From positions 1 through 62,483 of the IMG/VR virus record IMGVR_UViG_3300047440_000118: a stretch of 62,483 nucleotides of DNA; one strand, written 5' to 3'. The DNA is from a virus. The notes beneath the pieces are model-generated. The model was not told the DNA's origin and did no database searches. It saw only the letters and a program-made list of their open reading frames with translations. Positions 15,158-24,064 of the stretch are shown here, one piece after another; within the stretch, counting starts at the first letter, position 1; every line of letters starts with the position of its first letter. The position numbers were made by a program, and so were the translations under genes.

Positions 15158-15723
15158 CCGATTACATCGACGCGGCGATCGACGCGTATCTCTTGTCCGA
15201 CCCAGACCGACGATTCCCTGTATTCCGCGACTCCCTTTGTGCCGCCATCGCCGCCGCCGACAAGGCGCGCGGGATCACGTGGCCGGCGGTCGAAGCGGGC
15301 GGAGGCGGAGGCAGTGGTTCCACGACCGTGGGCTTAAAAACTTCCGACAGAAGTCATTTTTGCGATGGGGGTGGCGGCCCCATGCGCCGCCAGAAGACCA
15401 TCGCTGTCCCATACAACTCAAGGTACGGCTGGCCAGGGGCGCCGAGCGGTCCCATGCAGCAACCGGTTACCGCCACCAACCCCGAAGCTGATCCCATGGC
15501 GATGCCCATCGCACACGACAGTGACGGCCCGCGTTTTGGCGGCGACAACGGCGGTCCATTGGTAGCTGATGTAACTGATCCGTTGGAGCGAGAGATACGC
15601 GAGGCATTCGATCATTTTGATAATGTGTTTTTACGCGGCCACGAAAATTGGTTAAACCGGCAGCGAACCGGAAGATTATGCGAAGATATCGTGCGTATAG
15701 TGCAGCGGGCGAGGGAGCCATGA
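15154..15723 (+). CDS. Hypothetical protein with glycine-rich centre (189 aa)
   Basis: The N-terminal 45 residues and the C-terminal 50 (DPLEREIREAFDHFDNVFLRGHENW..) are helical and look coding. The centre, around 15300-15480, is Gly/Pro-rich and low in structure. Around 15310-15375 another frame reads WFHDRGLKNFRQKSFLRWG, which looks more protein-like than the main frame, so an internal frameshift or a nested gene is possible. Function unknown. Confidence 0.5.
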   Translation: MTDYIDAAIDAYLLSDPDRRFPVFRDSLCAAIAAADKARGITWPAVEAGGGGGSGSTTVGLKTSDRSHFCDGGGGPMRRQKTIAVPYNSRYGWPGAPSGPMQQPVTATNPEADPMAMPIAHDSDGPRFGGDNGGPLVADVTDPLEREIREAFDHFDNVFLRGHENWLNRQRTGRLCEDIVRIVQRAREP

Positions 15724-15953
15724 GCGAAGGTCCATTTTATGCTATGCCCATTAGCGATGACGACGAGAACGGTCCGCATCAGATTCACGGTTCCGGCGAT
15801 GTCGCGGTTTCCAAGCACGCCCCGACGACGAGGGACGCGGCTCTCTATCTCGCCGCTCACATGAATCACGCCTGGCGCGAGGGTAAACGAGCAGGAGCGG
15901 AAGAACGTGCACGTCAGATACGGGAACTGATCGGCGCGAGGGTAGCACGATGA
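15720..15953 (+). CDS. Small hypothetical protein (77 aa)
   Basis: ATGA-type coupling on both sides. The C-terminal helix (AALYLAAHMNHAWREGKRAGAEERARQIRELIG) is amphipathic and basic. No domain recognised. Confidence 0.55.
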   Translation: MSEGPFYAMPISDDDENGPHQIHGSGDVAVSKHAPTTRDAALYLAAHMNHAWREGKRAGAEERARQIRELIGARVAR

Positions 15954-16015
15954 CCCTCGCCGAGCGCGCCGCCGCCCTGTCCGCCGCCATCCGCGCGCTG
16001 ATCGAGGCGCCGTGA
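15950..16015 (+). CDS. Micro-ORF (21 aa) closing the operon
   Basis: ATGACC at 15950 overlaps the preceding stop, and the stop at 16013-16015 is six bases before the terminator. The peptide is a short Ala-rich helix (LAERAAALSAAIRALIEAP). It is supported only by coupling and position. Confidence 0.35.
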   Translation: MTLAERAAALSAAIRALIEAP

Positions 16016-16021
16016 ATCAGA

Positions 16022-16044
16022 AGCCCCGCCAACGCGGCGGGGCT
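16022..16044. terminator. Bidirectional terminator between convergent operons
   Basis: A perfect 9-bp stem, AGCCCCGCC (16022-16030) and GGCGGGGCT (16036-16044), with a 5-base loop. It lies between the end of the plus-strand operon and the end of the minus-strand virion operon. Confidence 0.8.
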
Positions 16045-16072
16045 GACGACGATATGAATCGGACTTTCGGAC

Positions 16073-16435
16073 TCAGACGGCGACGGGCTGCGGCGTCTCG
16101 GTCACACCCGCGATATCAAGGCCGATCTGCGCGGCGACGTGTGCCGGGGGCACCATATCGAACGTCTCCGCGTTATCAGAGGTATTCCCCTGGCTGTCGC
16201 TAATCGAGATGCCGACGCCAGTCAGCATGGGATTGGTGGTGTGCAGCCAATTCACGGCGACCTCGGTCTGACCGTTGGCGTTGGTGGCGATCACGGCGTT
16301 GAGGTTCGTCGGGTCAGACGATGTGACGGTGAACACATCGGCCGGATCGACAGGCACGAGTGCGCCGGTCGCGGGATCGGTTTCGGTGATGACGAAATGG
16401 GCGACGACGGACGTTTTCAGCGGATACGCGGCCAT
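16073..16435 (-). CDS. Ig-like/BIG2-like structural or accessory protein (120 aa)
   Basis: From ATG 16435 (RBS AAGGAG) the product reads as one all-beta domain: LKTSVVAHFVITETDPATG..VFTVTSSDPTNLNAVIATNANGQTEVAVNWLH. This alternation is typical of bacterial Ig-like domains on phage virions. The same frame stays open upstream to ATG 16621 (MSEHRHDHANHATVHLEL...), so a 182-residue form or a small separate gene at 16436-16621 is possible. Last gene before the terminator. Confidence 0.6.
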   Translation of the reverse strand: MAAYPLKTSVVAHFVITETDPATGALVPVDPADVFTVTSSDPTNLNAVIATNANGQTEVAVNWLHTTNPMLTGVGISISDSQGNTSDNAETFDMVPPAHVAAQIGLDIAGVTETPQPVAV

Positions 16436-16673
16436 GATGGGTTCTCCTTGGAGATTGGTTAAGGTCGGCTGAAGCAATACCAGTTTCCGCTTGCGCGGAC
16501 GGTGGTCGAACAGTCGTTCGATAAGTCTGCATAGCCTATCGAACAGAAGCGTCAGCCGCTCGCCATCCAGTTCCAGGTGAACGGTCGCGTGATTGGCATG
16601 GTCGTGCCGATGTTCGCTCATATCCGGTAAATGCGCCGCGCGTTCACGGGTTGCAAGGACTGGCGCGGAACGG

Positions 16674-16949
16674 TCATCTCGCCTGGTCTTCAAGCCACTT
16701 CCACACCCGACCGCAGGCGCTGTCCGGATCGGGCCGTTGGTAGTCGTTCATCGCCTCGATGACGCGGAGGAACATCGTGAAGTCCTCGCGGGACGGCTCT
16801 GGTCCATCGAGGCCAATCGCTTTGAGGGCTTCGGCGAATTCGATCTGGTATTTCCGATATTCCGCGCTCGTCAAATGGGTGGCCACCATGTGGTAAGGCG
16901 GGACGGGTGGCAGACGGATCGCGTCGTCGTGCGAGTTCCAAGCGGTCAT
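16674..16949 (-). CDS. Hypothetical protein (91 aa)
   Basis: Soluble and mixed: a Pro-rich start (IRLPPVPPYHM) is followed by helices (LTSAEYRKYQIEFAEALKAIG, REDFTMFLRVIEAMNDY). It overlaps the upstream gene by ATGA and is part of the antirepressor operon. No family recognised. Confidence 0.6.
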   Translation of the reverse strand: MTAWNSHDDAIRLPPVPPYHMVATHLTSAEYRKYQIEFAEALKAIGLDGPEPSREDFTMFLRVIEAMNDYQRPDPDSACGRVWKWLEDQAR

Positions 16950-17188
16950 GCTGATCCCCTCGTGTTTCCAAAATGAAGATGAAGCGTGCCCACCAACTCC
17001 TTAGCCAGTCTCTGGTCTGGCGCCAACGTCACCAGCTTTTCAACGCCGCTCAATGACAGCATCAGTCCATGCTCGGGGTGGTAATTCATTTCGTCCGGTG
17101 TCACCCCGACGCTGAAGCACATAGCCAGTTGGTCGTTCAGCAATTCCCTGGCTTCGCCGGTCGGAGGCTTGAAGTTCTTTGGGTCCAT
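16946..17188 (-). CDS. Hypothetical protein (80 aa)
   Basis: The product begins DPKNFKPPTGEARELLNDQLAMCFSVG and has no catalytic motif. It overlaps the antirepressor stop, so it is co-expressed with it. Function unknown. Confidence 0.6.
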   Translation of the reverse strand: MDPKNFKPPTGEARELLNDQLAMCFSVGVTPDEMNYHPEHGLMLSLSGVEKLVTLAPDQRLAKELVGTLHLHFGNTRGSA

Positions 17189-17799
17189 CAGTGAATCCTC
17201 CCTGGCGCGTCGTCTTTCTCACGCTTTTCGCGTTCACGAATATCCAACTCGTTCTGGTGCCAAGTGGGGAGGATACGCTTCGGGAAGTCCGCGACCTGAA
17301 CAACTTCGGCTATATACCACCAAGCTGTTGCGTGGTTGCCTAAGCGGCCAAGCGTATTGGCTGTTTTCAGCGCGATATCACGTTCGGCGATGGATCGTTC
17401 CAACCACGGCTTTTGTTTGATTGGCGAGGATGCCGCCGGACCATGAGCGAGGCGTTCGCATTCGATGAAATACTCCCTCACCGCGAAGCCTCTTTCGGTG
17501 TTTGCCATCATAGCTATGTGTTTTGCCGAGTCGAGAGTGAGCCAATAAACGGTTGCTGGTCTCCCATTCGACGTGGATTGCGTCCCCTGGCGGGGAGAAA
17601 CCCCCACATCTGACGGCACTTCGAGCCGATAATCCCGGTCAGAAACCAGTCTCAACCGGTCAATTTGCTGCTTGATCCAATCTGTGAACGCCTTTCTGAC
17701 ACCCAAACCGGCGTGCAAATCCCTCGCTTCAACGGCATGAACCTCCACCTTGCCTATCGTGGCTTGGGTAACAGGGATGAATTTCGGCTCGTTCGTCAC
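17188..17799 (-). CDS. AntA/AntB-family antirepressor
   Basis: GTG 17799 is chosen because GAGGAGAGAGG precedes it by 5-6 bases. Residues 12-110 (VEVHAVEARDLHAGLGVRKAFTDWIKQQIDR..GRPATVYWLTLDSAKHIAMMANTERGFAVREYFIECER) match the AntA/AntB antirepressor domain, including the DARxLH-like and Y.LT.D.AKH.AM motifs. The C-terminal 90 residues are a separate helical part. AntA/B proteins relieve phage repressors, so this supports a temperate or regulated life cycle. Confidence 0.85.
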   Translation of the reverse strand: MTNEPKFIPVTQATIGKVEVHAVEARDLHAGLGVRKAFTDWIKQQIDRLRLVSDRDYRLEVPSDVGVSPRQGTQSTSNGRPATVYWLTLDSAKHIAMMANTERGFAVREYFIECERLAHGPAASSPIKQKPWLERSIAERDIALKTANTLGRLGNHATAWWYIAEVVQVADFPKRILPTWHQNELDIREREKREKDDAPGRIH

Positions 17800-17962
17800 G
17801 GCCTCTCTCCTCGGTTGCGGAGCGCCGGTTGCCGGAGTAGCCTGTTCGGGGTAGAGTCCGGTCAGGGTTCCGAAACCAAGCTCCTGGTTTCCGCGATGGG
17901 TTGGGTTCACCGCCCGCCCATCGCCCCGCCACCTTACACAAGCAGAACGCAACGGCAACGCC
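17800..17962. other. Intergenic region upstream of the antirepressor
   Basis: About 160 bases with no convincing ORF. It should hold the antirepressor leader; I see no clear sigma-70 consensus in it. Confidence 0.3.
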
Positions 17963-18139
17963 TCACGCCGAGGACGCTTGTTCCTGTTCGACGCCAGTGA
18001 CCCACATTTCGATCGCCAGGCGCATCGCGGCACTGCGGTCGCACCCCTCGACCTCCATGGCGGCGAGCAGGCGCGCGTTCAGCGAGCGGGATATTTTGGC
18101 GCCGACGAACTGGGTGTTTGATCCGGCGACGTGTCGCAT
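17963..18139 (-). CDS. Small ribbon-helix-helix-like protein (58 aa)
   Basis: Starting at ATG 18139, the sequence TQFVGAKISRSLNARLLAAMEVEGCDRSAAMRLAIEMWV has a short beta strand followed by two helices, the RHH (Arc/MetJ) layout. It lies directly after a membrane-protein gene. It is probably a small repressor. Confidence 0.55.
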   Translation of the reverse strand: MRHVAGSNTQFVGAKISRSLNARLLAAMEVEGCDRSAAMRLAIEMWVTGVEQEQASSA

Positions 18140-18146
18140 CAGCTTC

Positions 18147-18398
18147 TCAAGGCTTTCCCGCCAGGGTCTCGGCGCCTGAAGCGATGCCGGCCTTCTCGCC
18201 CTCGGCGAAGTTGGCTTTGGCCGATGCGTCCAGCAATTGCGACACCCGCGAGTTGATCTCGACATGGATGGCGTGGATCGCGGTTGCATTGCGCCAACTG
18301 TGCATCGCCGCGACAAAACCCGCCCCGGCCGCGACACACGCCGCGAAGGCCGAGAACATATTGATGATGAGTTGGATGATCGCGATGTTGAGGGTCAC
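18147..18398 (-). CDS. Membrane protein, holin-like candidate (83 aa)
   Basis: GTG start overlapping the previous stop. One or two hydrophobic segments occupy the first 35 residues (LNIAIIQLIINMFSAFAACVAAGAGFVAAM), followed by a soluble helical tail. Size and position at the end of the tail-gene run would suit a holin, but there is no endolysin next to it. Confidence 0.5.
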   Translation of the reverse strand: MTLNIAIIQLIINMFSAFAACVAAGAGFVAAMHSWRNATAIHAIHVEINSRVSQLLDASAKANFAEGEKAGIASGAETLAGKP

Positions 18399-18556
18399 AA
18401 CCGACCGGACAGCAGGATCACGACGAGGACGATGAGAACGATCGTGACCAGGCCGCCGCCATAGCCATACGCGGGCCCGTAGGCACCATGCAGGTAATAT
18501 CCGCCTCCGCCACCGAACAGCAGGAGCAGCACGACGACCAGGAGGATCAGGCCCAT
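18395..18556 (-). CDS. Very small two-TM membrane protein, DUF3309-like (53 aa)
   Basis: Two hydrophobic segments (LILLVVVLLLLF and LVTIVLIVLVVILL) flank a Gly/Tyr loop. This is the plan of DUF3309-like proteins that are common in alphaproteobacteria. It lies 18 bases from the secreted Gly-rich gene and overlaps the next gene. Confidence 0.6.
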   Translation of the reverse strand: MGLILLVVVLLLLFGGGGGYYLHGAYGPAYGYGGGLVTIVLIVLVVILLSGRL

Positions 18557-18574
18557 ATCAGGTTGCTCCGGTCA

Positions 18575-19405
18575 TCAGAACCGTGTCCATCGCGTGATAT
18601 CGACGCGCCCGGTGCCGCCCGCGCAACCCGCCGCGTTCGAACCGCCTCCGGTCCCGCCCGCGCCAGGCGCCGCGTTGCCGCTGCACGCCGCATTGGCCGC
18701 AGGGCCGGCCTGAGAGACGCCATAGAGGGAATTGCCGCCGGGACCGCCGCCGCCGGTTACGCCGCCGGCCGAGCGCACGAACGGCAACCCCACGTAAACA
18801 CCGCCGGCGACACCTGATACGCCAGCAGTGTTTCCGCCGCCGGCGCCACCGTTGCCGCCGCAACCCAACGGAGAGCACGTCGCGGCGCCACCGGCAGCAG
18901 CCTGAATCCCACCCGCGCCAGGCCCATTTCCACCGCCAGCGCCACCAGTGCCGCCCACAGCCGTCGCCCCGAGGTTGCCAAACAGCCCAGCGCCAAGCGT
19001 CATCGTCGTCAGAGGTCCGGTCAATCCGGAGATGGTCAGCGGGGCGGGTGTTGATCCACTCGATCCCGCCGCACCCAACGCACCGCCGGCGGGGATCGCG
19101 AATGTCAGCACCTGTCCGGGCGTCACCGGGACGGGGAAATTCATGATACACGCACCACTGCCGGCGCCGCCGCCACCCGCCGTTGATGCGTTGGCTTGCC
19201 CGCCACCTCCGCCGGCGCCTGGGCCGCATCCAGTGATATACACGAGCGTCACGTCGGCCTCGGCCGTATAGGTGCCGTTGGCGACGAACGTCGTCGTGAC
19301 CCATCGGCCAGATCCAGGGTTGGCCACGGTAACGGGGAGTTGCGCGAGAGCAACAGTCCATGAGGCCGCGAGGATCGCGCTCGCGAGAAGGATGCGGCGG
19401 ATCAT
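18575..19405 (-). CDS. Secreted glycine-rich tail-fibre-like protein (276 aa)
   Basis: Signal peptide MIRRILLASAILAASWTVALA with cleavage expected before QLPVT. A short beta region (TTTFVANGTYTAEADVTLVYITGCG) leads to a long Gly/Ala-rich region with GGAGGGG and GNGGAGGG runs. That is a pattern found in receptor-binding glycine-rich tail-tip domains (polyglycine sandwich type). A Sec signal on such a protein is unusual. It overlaps the next secreted gene. Confidence 0.65.
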   Translation of the reverse strand: MIRRILLASAILAASWTVALAQLPVTVANPGSGRWVTTTFVANGTYTAEADVTLVYITGCGPGAGGGGGQANASTAGGGGAGSGACIMNFPVPVTPGQVLTFAIPAGGALGAAGSSGSTPAPLTISGLTGPLTTMTLGAGLFGNLGATAVGGTGGAGGGNGPGAGGIQAAAGGAATCSPLGCGGNGGAGGGNTAGVSGVAGGVYVGLPFVRSAGGVTGGGGPGGNSLYGVSQAGPAANAACSGNAAPGAGGTGGGSNAAGCAGGTGRVDITRWTRF

Positions 19406-19839
19406 TTGAAATACTCCACGTCGATCGTGGATGATGCCGCCACCTGAATGAACCTGAGGTTGGCCAATCCGGTGCCGAGATTGAAGGTCAACGTTGTTCC
19501 GATCGCGAACGGCCCCATGCCGACCGATGTCGTTGGCGCCGTGGCTCCGTCGCTTGTGTAACGAAGCGAGTTTCCTTCTACCGTGACGGTGGCGATGGTC
19601 GCTGTGGCGGGCACCGTGAGCGCCGTCGATGTCGCTATCGCGAGGCCGTATTGCGCGCCGGCCACTGGCGTCAAAGACCGCGTGGTAACGGAAGTAATTG
19701 GCAACGGGTTCGTGGTTGAAAGCGGAATGAAGATCGAACCACCACCACTACTTGTCCCCCCAAGCCAATACAGATCGGCTTCCGCCGCCCATGCCGAACA
19801 GGGAAGGAACAGGACCAAAGCGAGCAGCCAATGTTTCAT
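19402..19839 (-). CDS. Secreted small beta protein (145 aa)
   Basis: Signal peptide MKHWLLALVLFLPCSAWA followed by AEADLYWLGG, then Ser/Thr/Ala-rich beta strands with no enzymatic motif. Start and stop overlap or adjoin the neighbouring secreted and tailspike genes, so it belongs to the same cluster. It is probably an exported adhesin-like or tail-decoration protein. No family known. Confidence 0.6.
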   Translation of the reverse strand: MKHWLLALVLFLPCSAWAAEADLYWLGGTSSGGGSIFIPLSTTNPLPITSVTTRSLTPVAGAQYGLAIATSTALTVPATATIATVTVEGNSLRYTSDGATAPTTSVGMGPFAIGTTLTFNLGTGLANLRFIQVAASSTIDVEYFK

Positions 19840-19855
19840 CGTCCGGTCTCCTGCT

Positions 19856-21619
19856 TCAGGCGGTCACGCCAAACGGCGCGAACAACGAATTGATGACCGC
19901 CGCGCGCTGTATCGCGAGATAGGAGTAGCCAAGTGCGGTCGGATGCGTTTGATCGGAGAAAAGCGCGGTGTCCGTCAGCGTCACGCCGTCTCCCATGATC
20001 GGGTTCATGGCGTAATCGCATAATGCATCAGCGAAAGATGGCCAATTTGTTCTGATGGCGGCGTTTAGCGCGAGGCGGGTTTTGTCTCCCGTCGTTCCAG
20101 TAAGGCCGATCGCGCCATTCGGGATCAGTGTGCATGTTACGGTTTTCACATTCGAACCGAACCTTTTTGCTATCACAAAAAAGGTCGCGAGATCATCCAT
20201 CATCTGTCCGATGGTGCGGCCGGTGTTGATGTCGTTCGTCAGCGCATACAGGAACACGATGAAGTTTCGGATCGCCGGTTTGTATAACCTGTTCATCACC
20301 GGGATTATCTTGGCCAATGCCGCCTGGTTCGCCGATGCCGGGCCAAGGACGTTGCCGCTGCCCGCCATGTTGTATTCACGGGCCGGTATGCTCAACATCG
20401 GAATGCTTTGGTTGATCGAGTTCCGCCCAAGCACCCCAGCCTGTCCGGCGGTGATGCTCTCGCCGAAGTTCACGACGGTATCCATGGTCTGAGGCGCGAT
20501 GTTGAACAGGACCGAGAGCGAACCCCTGATCGCATCGAGTTGTGCCGTCGTCGGGGCCGAGGCGTAGAACAGCATCGCGCCGAGCATGAAGTTGCCGGCG
20601 TTGGCGACGGTCGTGCCGCCGATCGATCCACCAGTGACCGCCACGGCGCCCCGGTTGGTGGTAACGCCTGTCTGAGCGTGGTTGTTGGCGTAGTAAGACG
20701 CGACGTTGGTGTCGCAGTTCCAGACATTCACCGCCGGATCGGCGCGCGATGGAACGTTTGCCGGGCCGCCGCCAGCGGGTAGCCCAAGAGACCCATTGAT
20801 AGACAGCGCCATGGGATATTGCGGCGCACCATTCACGGCGTCGGCGATACACCAGGCGTTGAAGTCCGTGGTCGCGCCCAGCGTCGCCCACATGGAACCT
20901 TGCCCACCGAAATAATTCTGACCGGCGGCGACGATGGTCGCGGTGCGCGGCACGATGGACAGGCCCACCGGCAGGTCGAACCATTTTGATACCAAGGCAG
21001 GCGTCGATCCTTTGGTAATGCTGTCAAGCACCACCACCCGCACGCCGCCGATCGTGTCCACCGCGATGATTGGGCGGTTAGCGGCCACGGTTTGCGTCGC
21101 GTCCAATGCGCCCGTGCCGTGATCGTAAAGAATGTCCACCGTTCCCGGCAGTCCAGCGAGATGCGCGTCAAGGGTCGCCACGTCGAGTTGGCTGATCCCG
21201 TTCTGAACGGCGAATGGAATATCCAATGTGACAACGGAGGAGTTGATGACCCGGATGCAGTTGCCCGCGTACGCCTGGCGCAGCTTCACCGGGCCATAAC
21301 CGGCCGCCGGAGCCAGGATATCCATCGGCAACGCGGCAGCGGTGAGCAGCGGCGTCCACAACGCGAGACCGGCCGTGTTGTTCGCGAGTTGATACAGACG
21401 TTTTGGTGAGCCAGGCGGCGCGAGCCATAAATCGCCGACATTGTAGAGAGACACGTCATCGGTCGGCAGCGGCGAGCGTAGCGCGGCGGGCCGCAAGGTG
21501 TTGAACAGGTTGTTGGCCCCGGTCGCGTTCTCATCTATCGCCGCCGCCATGTTGCCAAGCGCCACGGGCAATTCAGACCTTCCCCAGAGGTCGTGCGCGA
21601 GTTGGGTGGCGGCGGTCAT
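19856..21619 (-). CDS. Tailspike-like protein with SGNH esterase domain (587 aa)
   Basis: Start ATG 21619. The N-terminal half has an arabinofuranosidase-B/concanavalin-like pattern (RQAYAGNCIRVINSS, LDVATLDAHLAG, DILYDHGTGALDATQ). The C-terminal domain is an SGNH hydrolase: NFGESITAG (GES replacing GDS) near 380 and DQTHPTALGY near 560, the Asp-His of the catalytic site. Such proteins deacetylate surface polysaccharide during adsorption. Unlike its neighbours it has no signal peptide, which suits a true virion protein. Confidence 0.72.
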   Translation of the reverse strand: MTAATQLAHDLWGRSELPVALGNMAAAIDENATGANNLFNTLRPAALRSPLPTDDVSLYNVGDLWLAPPGSPKRLYQLANNTAGLALWTPLLTAAALPMDILAPAAGYGPVKLRQAYAGNCIRVINSSVVTLDIPFAVQNGISQLDVATLDAHLAGLPGTVDILYDHGTGALDATQTVAANRPIIAVDTIGGVRVVVLDSITKGSTPALVSKWFDLPVGLSIVPRTATIVAAGQNYFGGQGSMWATLGATTDFNAWCIADAVNGAPQYPMALSINGSLGLPAGGGPANVPSRADPAVNVWNCDTNVASYYANNHAQTGVTTNRGAVAVTGGSIGGTTVANAGNFMLGAMLFYASAPTTAQLDAIRGSLSVLFNIAPQTMDTVVNFGESITAGQAGVLGRNSINQSIPMLSIPAREYNMAGSGNVLGPASANQAALAKIIPVMNRLYKPAIRNFIVFLYALTNDINTGRTIGQMMDDLATFFVIAKRFGSNVKTVTCTLIPNGAIGLTGTTGDKTRLALNAAIRTNWPSFADALCDYAMNPIMGDGVTLTDTALFSDQTHPTALGYSYLAIQRAAVINSLFAPFGVTA

Positions 21620-21906
21620 TTGCTGCGTCTCCGGATGACATCGATCAGCACGCAGAACGCGGCGAACAGGAACACCGTGCCGATCTGCAACTGTGATGGG
21701 TTGTCGAGAACGTGATCGGCGAGCGTCCACACCGCGCCCACCAGGATCAGCGAGAACAGGTCCGAGATGGCCGTCAGGGCGCGCTGTGAGAGGGCGTGCA
21801 GGCCCGCGAGGATCATGCGGGTGCCAGCGGTGGTCGCGGCGTCGGTGGCGGGTGCCGGGTCGTCAGGGACCGCCTCGAAGGTGCGTCGTGGTTGCGTGCC
21901 GCTCAT
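21616..21906 (-). CDS. Two-TM membrane protein, holin candidate (96 aa)
   Basis: ATGA overlaps on both sides within the tailspike cluster. After a soluble 35-residue N-terminus come two membrane segments (LFSLILVGAVWTLADHVL and IGTVFLFAAFCVLIDVI) and a basic RRRSK tail. This is the class II holin plan. No endolysin is adjacent. Confidence 0.5.
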   Translation of the reverse strand: MSGTQPRRTFEAVPDDPAPATDAATTAGTRMILAGLHALSQRALTAISDLFSLILVGAVWTLADHVLDNPSQLQIGTVFLFAAFCVLIDVIRRRSK

Positions 21907-23861
21907 CAGACGCCTCCCTGGCATTGGAACAAGATCTGCGTCCCCGCGAGGTCGGATGCCGAGGTCACGGCCCAGGTATCCGGTGCGGTTTGCGCCGTGG
22001 CGAATGTAACCCCGATACTTGGCGCGAAAAGACACGACGGCAGAGTTTGATTGATCGGCACGACAAGGGAACAACTGTTTACCGGCCCCGGCGCCCCGAC
22101 GTTGATTTGCCCCGACAGCGTGCCCGTCACGGATGCGCCGGTCCCGCATCCAGTCGCGGTGGCGATGGGTGGCCGATCCCAGGAATTGACCTGATAGGCC
22201 GCCGATCCCGCTCCGGTGAGGCTGACGGAGGCCACATCCGAGCCCGACGACGCGTTGGCGACGATGCTTGTCACGGAGGCATACGCGGCGATGATCGCCT
22301 CATGGAACGAGAGGAACAGGTTATCGGAAACGAGCAACCGTGAGATCGCCACGGTTTTTATCCCATGACGATGCGTGGCCGCCCCTGTGTTGCCATAGCC
22401 GAACACCGCGTTTCGCATCACGATCGCGGTGTCGCCGTTGTTGGCGGTCTGATTGACCACGTAATGGTCCACGCCGGTCTCGCCGGTCCCGACCGAGCCG
22501 ACCTTGCCGCCGATCATATACAGAGACGATCCGCTGGCCTTGAAGAAGTCGCCCGTCGCCCCGCCCGCCGTGAACCCATCGAGCGTGAGTTGCGCGCTGT
22601 TGCCCAGGTCGAAGCAGTTTGTCACTATTTCGGTGTGGCCGACGACGCCGCACCCGGCCACCGATCCCCGGAAGACGTTGTTGATGCCCCAGATGCCTCC
22701 GGATGTCGTGTCGATCAGGGTTCCTGTCGCGTCCCATGCCGCCTCCACGATGGAGCCGGTGAACAACGACCCGGAGTCGATCTTGAAAGCGTATCTCCAG
22801 GCAAAAGATTCCGAAGAACTCAGGACGATCGTCACCCCCGGCCCCGTGTCGGCGGCGCCATGGAAGATCGTGTTGAACTGCGCGGCGGTGTTCACCGTGG
22901 CGACGCACGATCCGTAATTGCACAGGTCATACCAAGGGACCGGCGTGAACCGCATGTTGGACAACGCGAACGAATCGCCCGTCTTGCTCAATGTGAACAG
23001 GTCATGGACGGCATACATCGTGGAGTCGGAGACCTTGATGTCCACCCACGATGTCGGCGCGTTCTGCCTGAACCCGTCATAGCCGTTGATGATGTTGAAG
23101 TTGTTGACGTAGGCGTGGCCGCACTGATTGGTGCCGTCATCTGTCACCAGTGGAGGGTAGGCCGTCGTTCCGCTGGTCTGATTGGGCCAATAAGCGTTCA
23201 TACCCTGAAGCGACCAGCCGAGGTGACAAACGAACGGCTTGACCGTCGTGGATGTCAGCAGCAGCGTCGTGCCACCGGGCACATTGGTCCCGGATGACGC
23301 GGGCACACCCGCCCCGAATATGGCGCAATTGCGCAGATCGCTGGTGGCGGTGCCAGTGAGGAGTATCTTCCCGGCTGGAAGCAAGAGTTGCAGTCCGCCG
23401 GCCGCGCACGCGTCGATCGCCGCCTTGAGCGCCACGTCATCGGAGGTCACGCCATCGGCTTTGACGCCATACGTGGTGGCGGCGATCCACGGCACGTTGA
23501 TCGGCTGGCCGGGAATGATCGGCAGCGGTATGGCGATCCCGTTCACCGAGATGGTGAATGGCAGGCTGGGACCGCTCAATGTCGTGGATGTGAGAAACGA
23601 TCCGGTTGGCGTGGCTCCGATGCACAGTTGCGACACCGCGCCCGTCTTGCTGTTCTGCGCGCAGATCGAGCGTTGGTTGTTGTTCGCGACACCGATCCCG
23701 CCCGTGATCTGCGGCGTCGATGGCGTGCCGCCGTCCTGAATCACGCCGTCGGCTGTCCAGACAGGAACGTGCCCTGGCGTGACGGTCCCGGATTGGCGCA
23801 CGGACTGCGCCGACGCAAGCGCGGGGAGAAGCGACAGTATGAGGGCGGCGATGAATCTCAC
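21906..23861 (-). CDS. Secreted beta-helix tailspike-like protein (651 aa)
   Basis: Signal peptide MRFIAALILSLLPALASA, then QSVRQSGTVTPGHVPVWTADGVIQDGGTP. The latter head module is shared with the gene at 25836-26243, which lacks the signal. From about 155 the sequence YGVKADGVTSDDVALKAAIDACAAGGLQLLLPAGK is the classic start of a pectate-lyase-like right-handed beta helix, as in tailspike depolymerases. It probably degrades or binds surface polysaccharide. An export signal on such a protein is odd. Confidence 0.7.
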   Translation of the reverse strand: MRFIAALILSLLPALASAQSVRQSGTVTPGHVPVWTADGVIQDGGTPSTPQITGGIGVANNNQRSICAQNSKTGAVSQLCIGATPTGSFLTSTTLSGPSLPFTISVNGIAIPLPIIPGQPINVPWIAATTYGVKADGVTSDDVALKAAIDACAAGGLQLLLPAGKILLTGTATSDLRNCAIFGAGVPASSGTNVPGGTTLLLTSTTVKPFVCHLGWSLQGMNAYWPNQTSGTTAYPPLVTDDGTNQCGHAYVNNFNIINGYDGFRQNAPTSWVDIKVSDSTMYAVHDLFTLSKTGDSFALSNMRFTPVPWYDLCNYGSCVATVNTAAQFNTIFHGAADTGPGVTIVLSSSESFAWRYAFKIDSGSLFTGSIVEAAWDATGTLIDTTSGGIWGINNVFRGSVAGCGVVGHTEIVTNCFDLGNSAQLTLDGFTAGGATGDFFKASGSSLYMIGGKVGSVGTGETGVDHYVVNQTANNGDTAIVMRNAVFGYGNTGAATHRHGIKTVAISRLLVSDNLFLSFHEAIIAAYASVTSIVANASSGSDVASVSLTGAGSAAYQVNSWDRPPIATATGCGTGASVTGTLSGQINVGAPGPVNSCSLVVPINQTLPSCLFAPSIGVTFATAQTAPDTWAVTSASDLAGTQILFQCQGGV

Positions 23862-24064
23862 TTCGGCGTCTCCGGTTGTTTCGCCGCGTCCGCCTTCAGC
23901 TTCGCCAGTTCGGCCTCAAGCTGATTGATCCTGCCGCGCAACTGCACCTTGCCGCCCACGCAATCCATGATCTCGGCGCCGAGCGCGGCGGTATCAGGTG
24001 GTGGCGCCTGCGCGAGCGCGGCCGGGGCCAACAGACACGCGACGAGCGTGAGGCGGATCAACAT
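23858..24064 (-). CDS. Secreted coiled-coil peptide (68 aa)
   Basis: Signal peptide MLIRLTLVACLLAPAALA, then a short Pro-rich stretch and a coiled coil (CVGGKVQLRGRINQLEAELAKLKADAAKQ). It overlaps both neighbouring secreted genes. A LVAC lipobox is also possible, which would make it an outer-membrane spanin-like lipoprotein, but the AxA cleavage site reads better. Confidence 0.6.
   Translation of the reverse strand: MLIRLTLVACLLAPAALAQAPPPDTAALGAEIMDCVGGKVQLRGRINQLEAELAKLKADAAKQPETPK

Noticed and set aside
22365-23297. Plus-strand ORF of 310 codons
   Set aside because: Antisense to the beta-helix tailspike gene; Arg/Val/Asp-rich with no motif.
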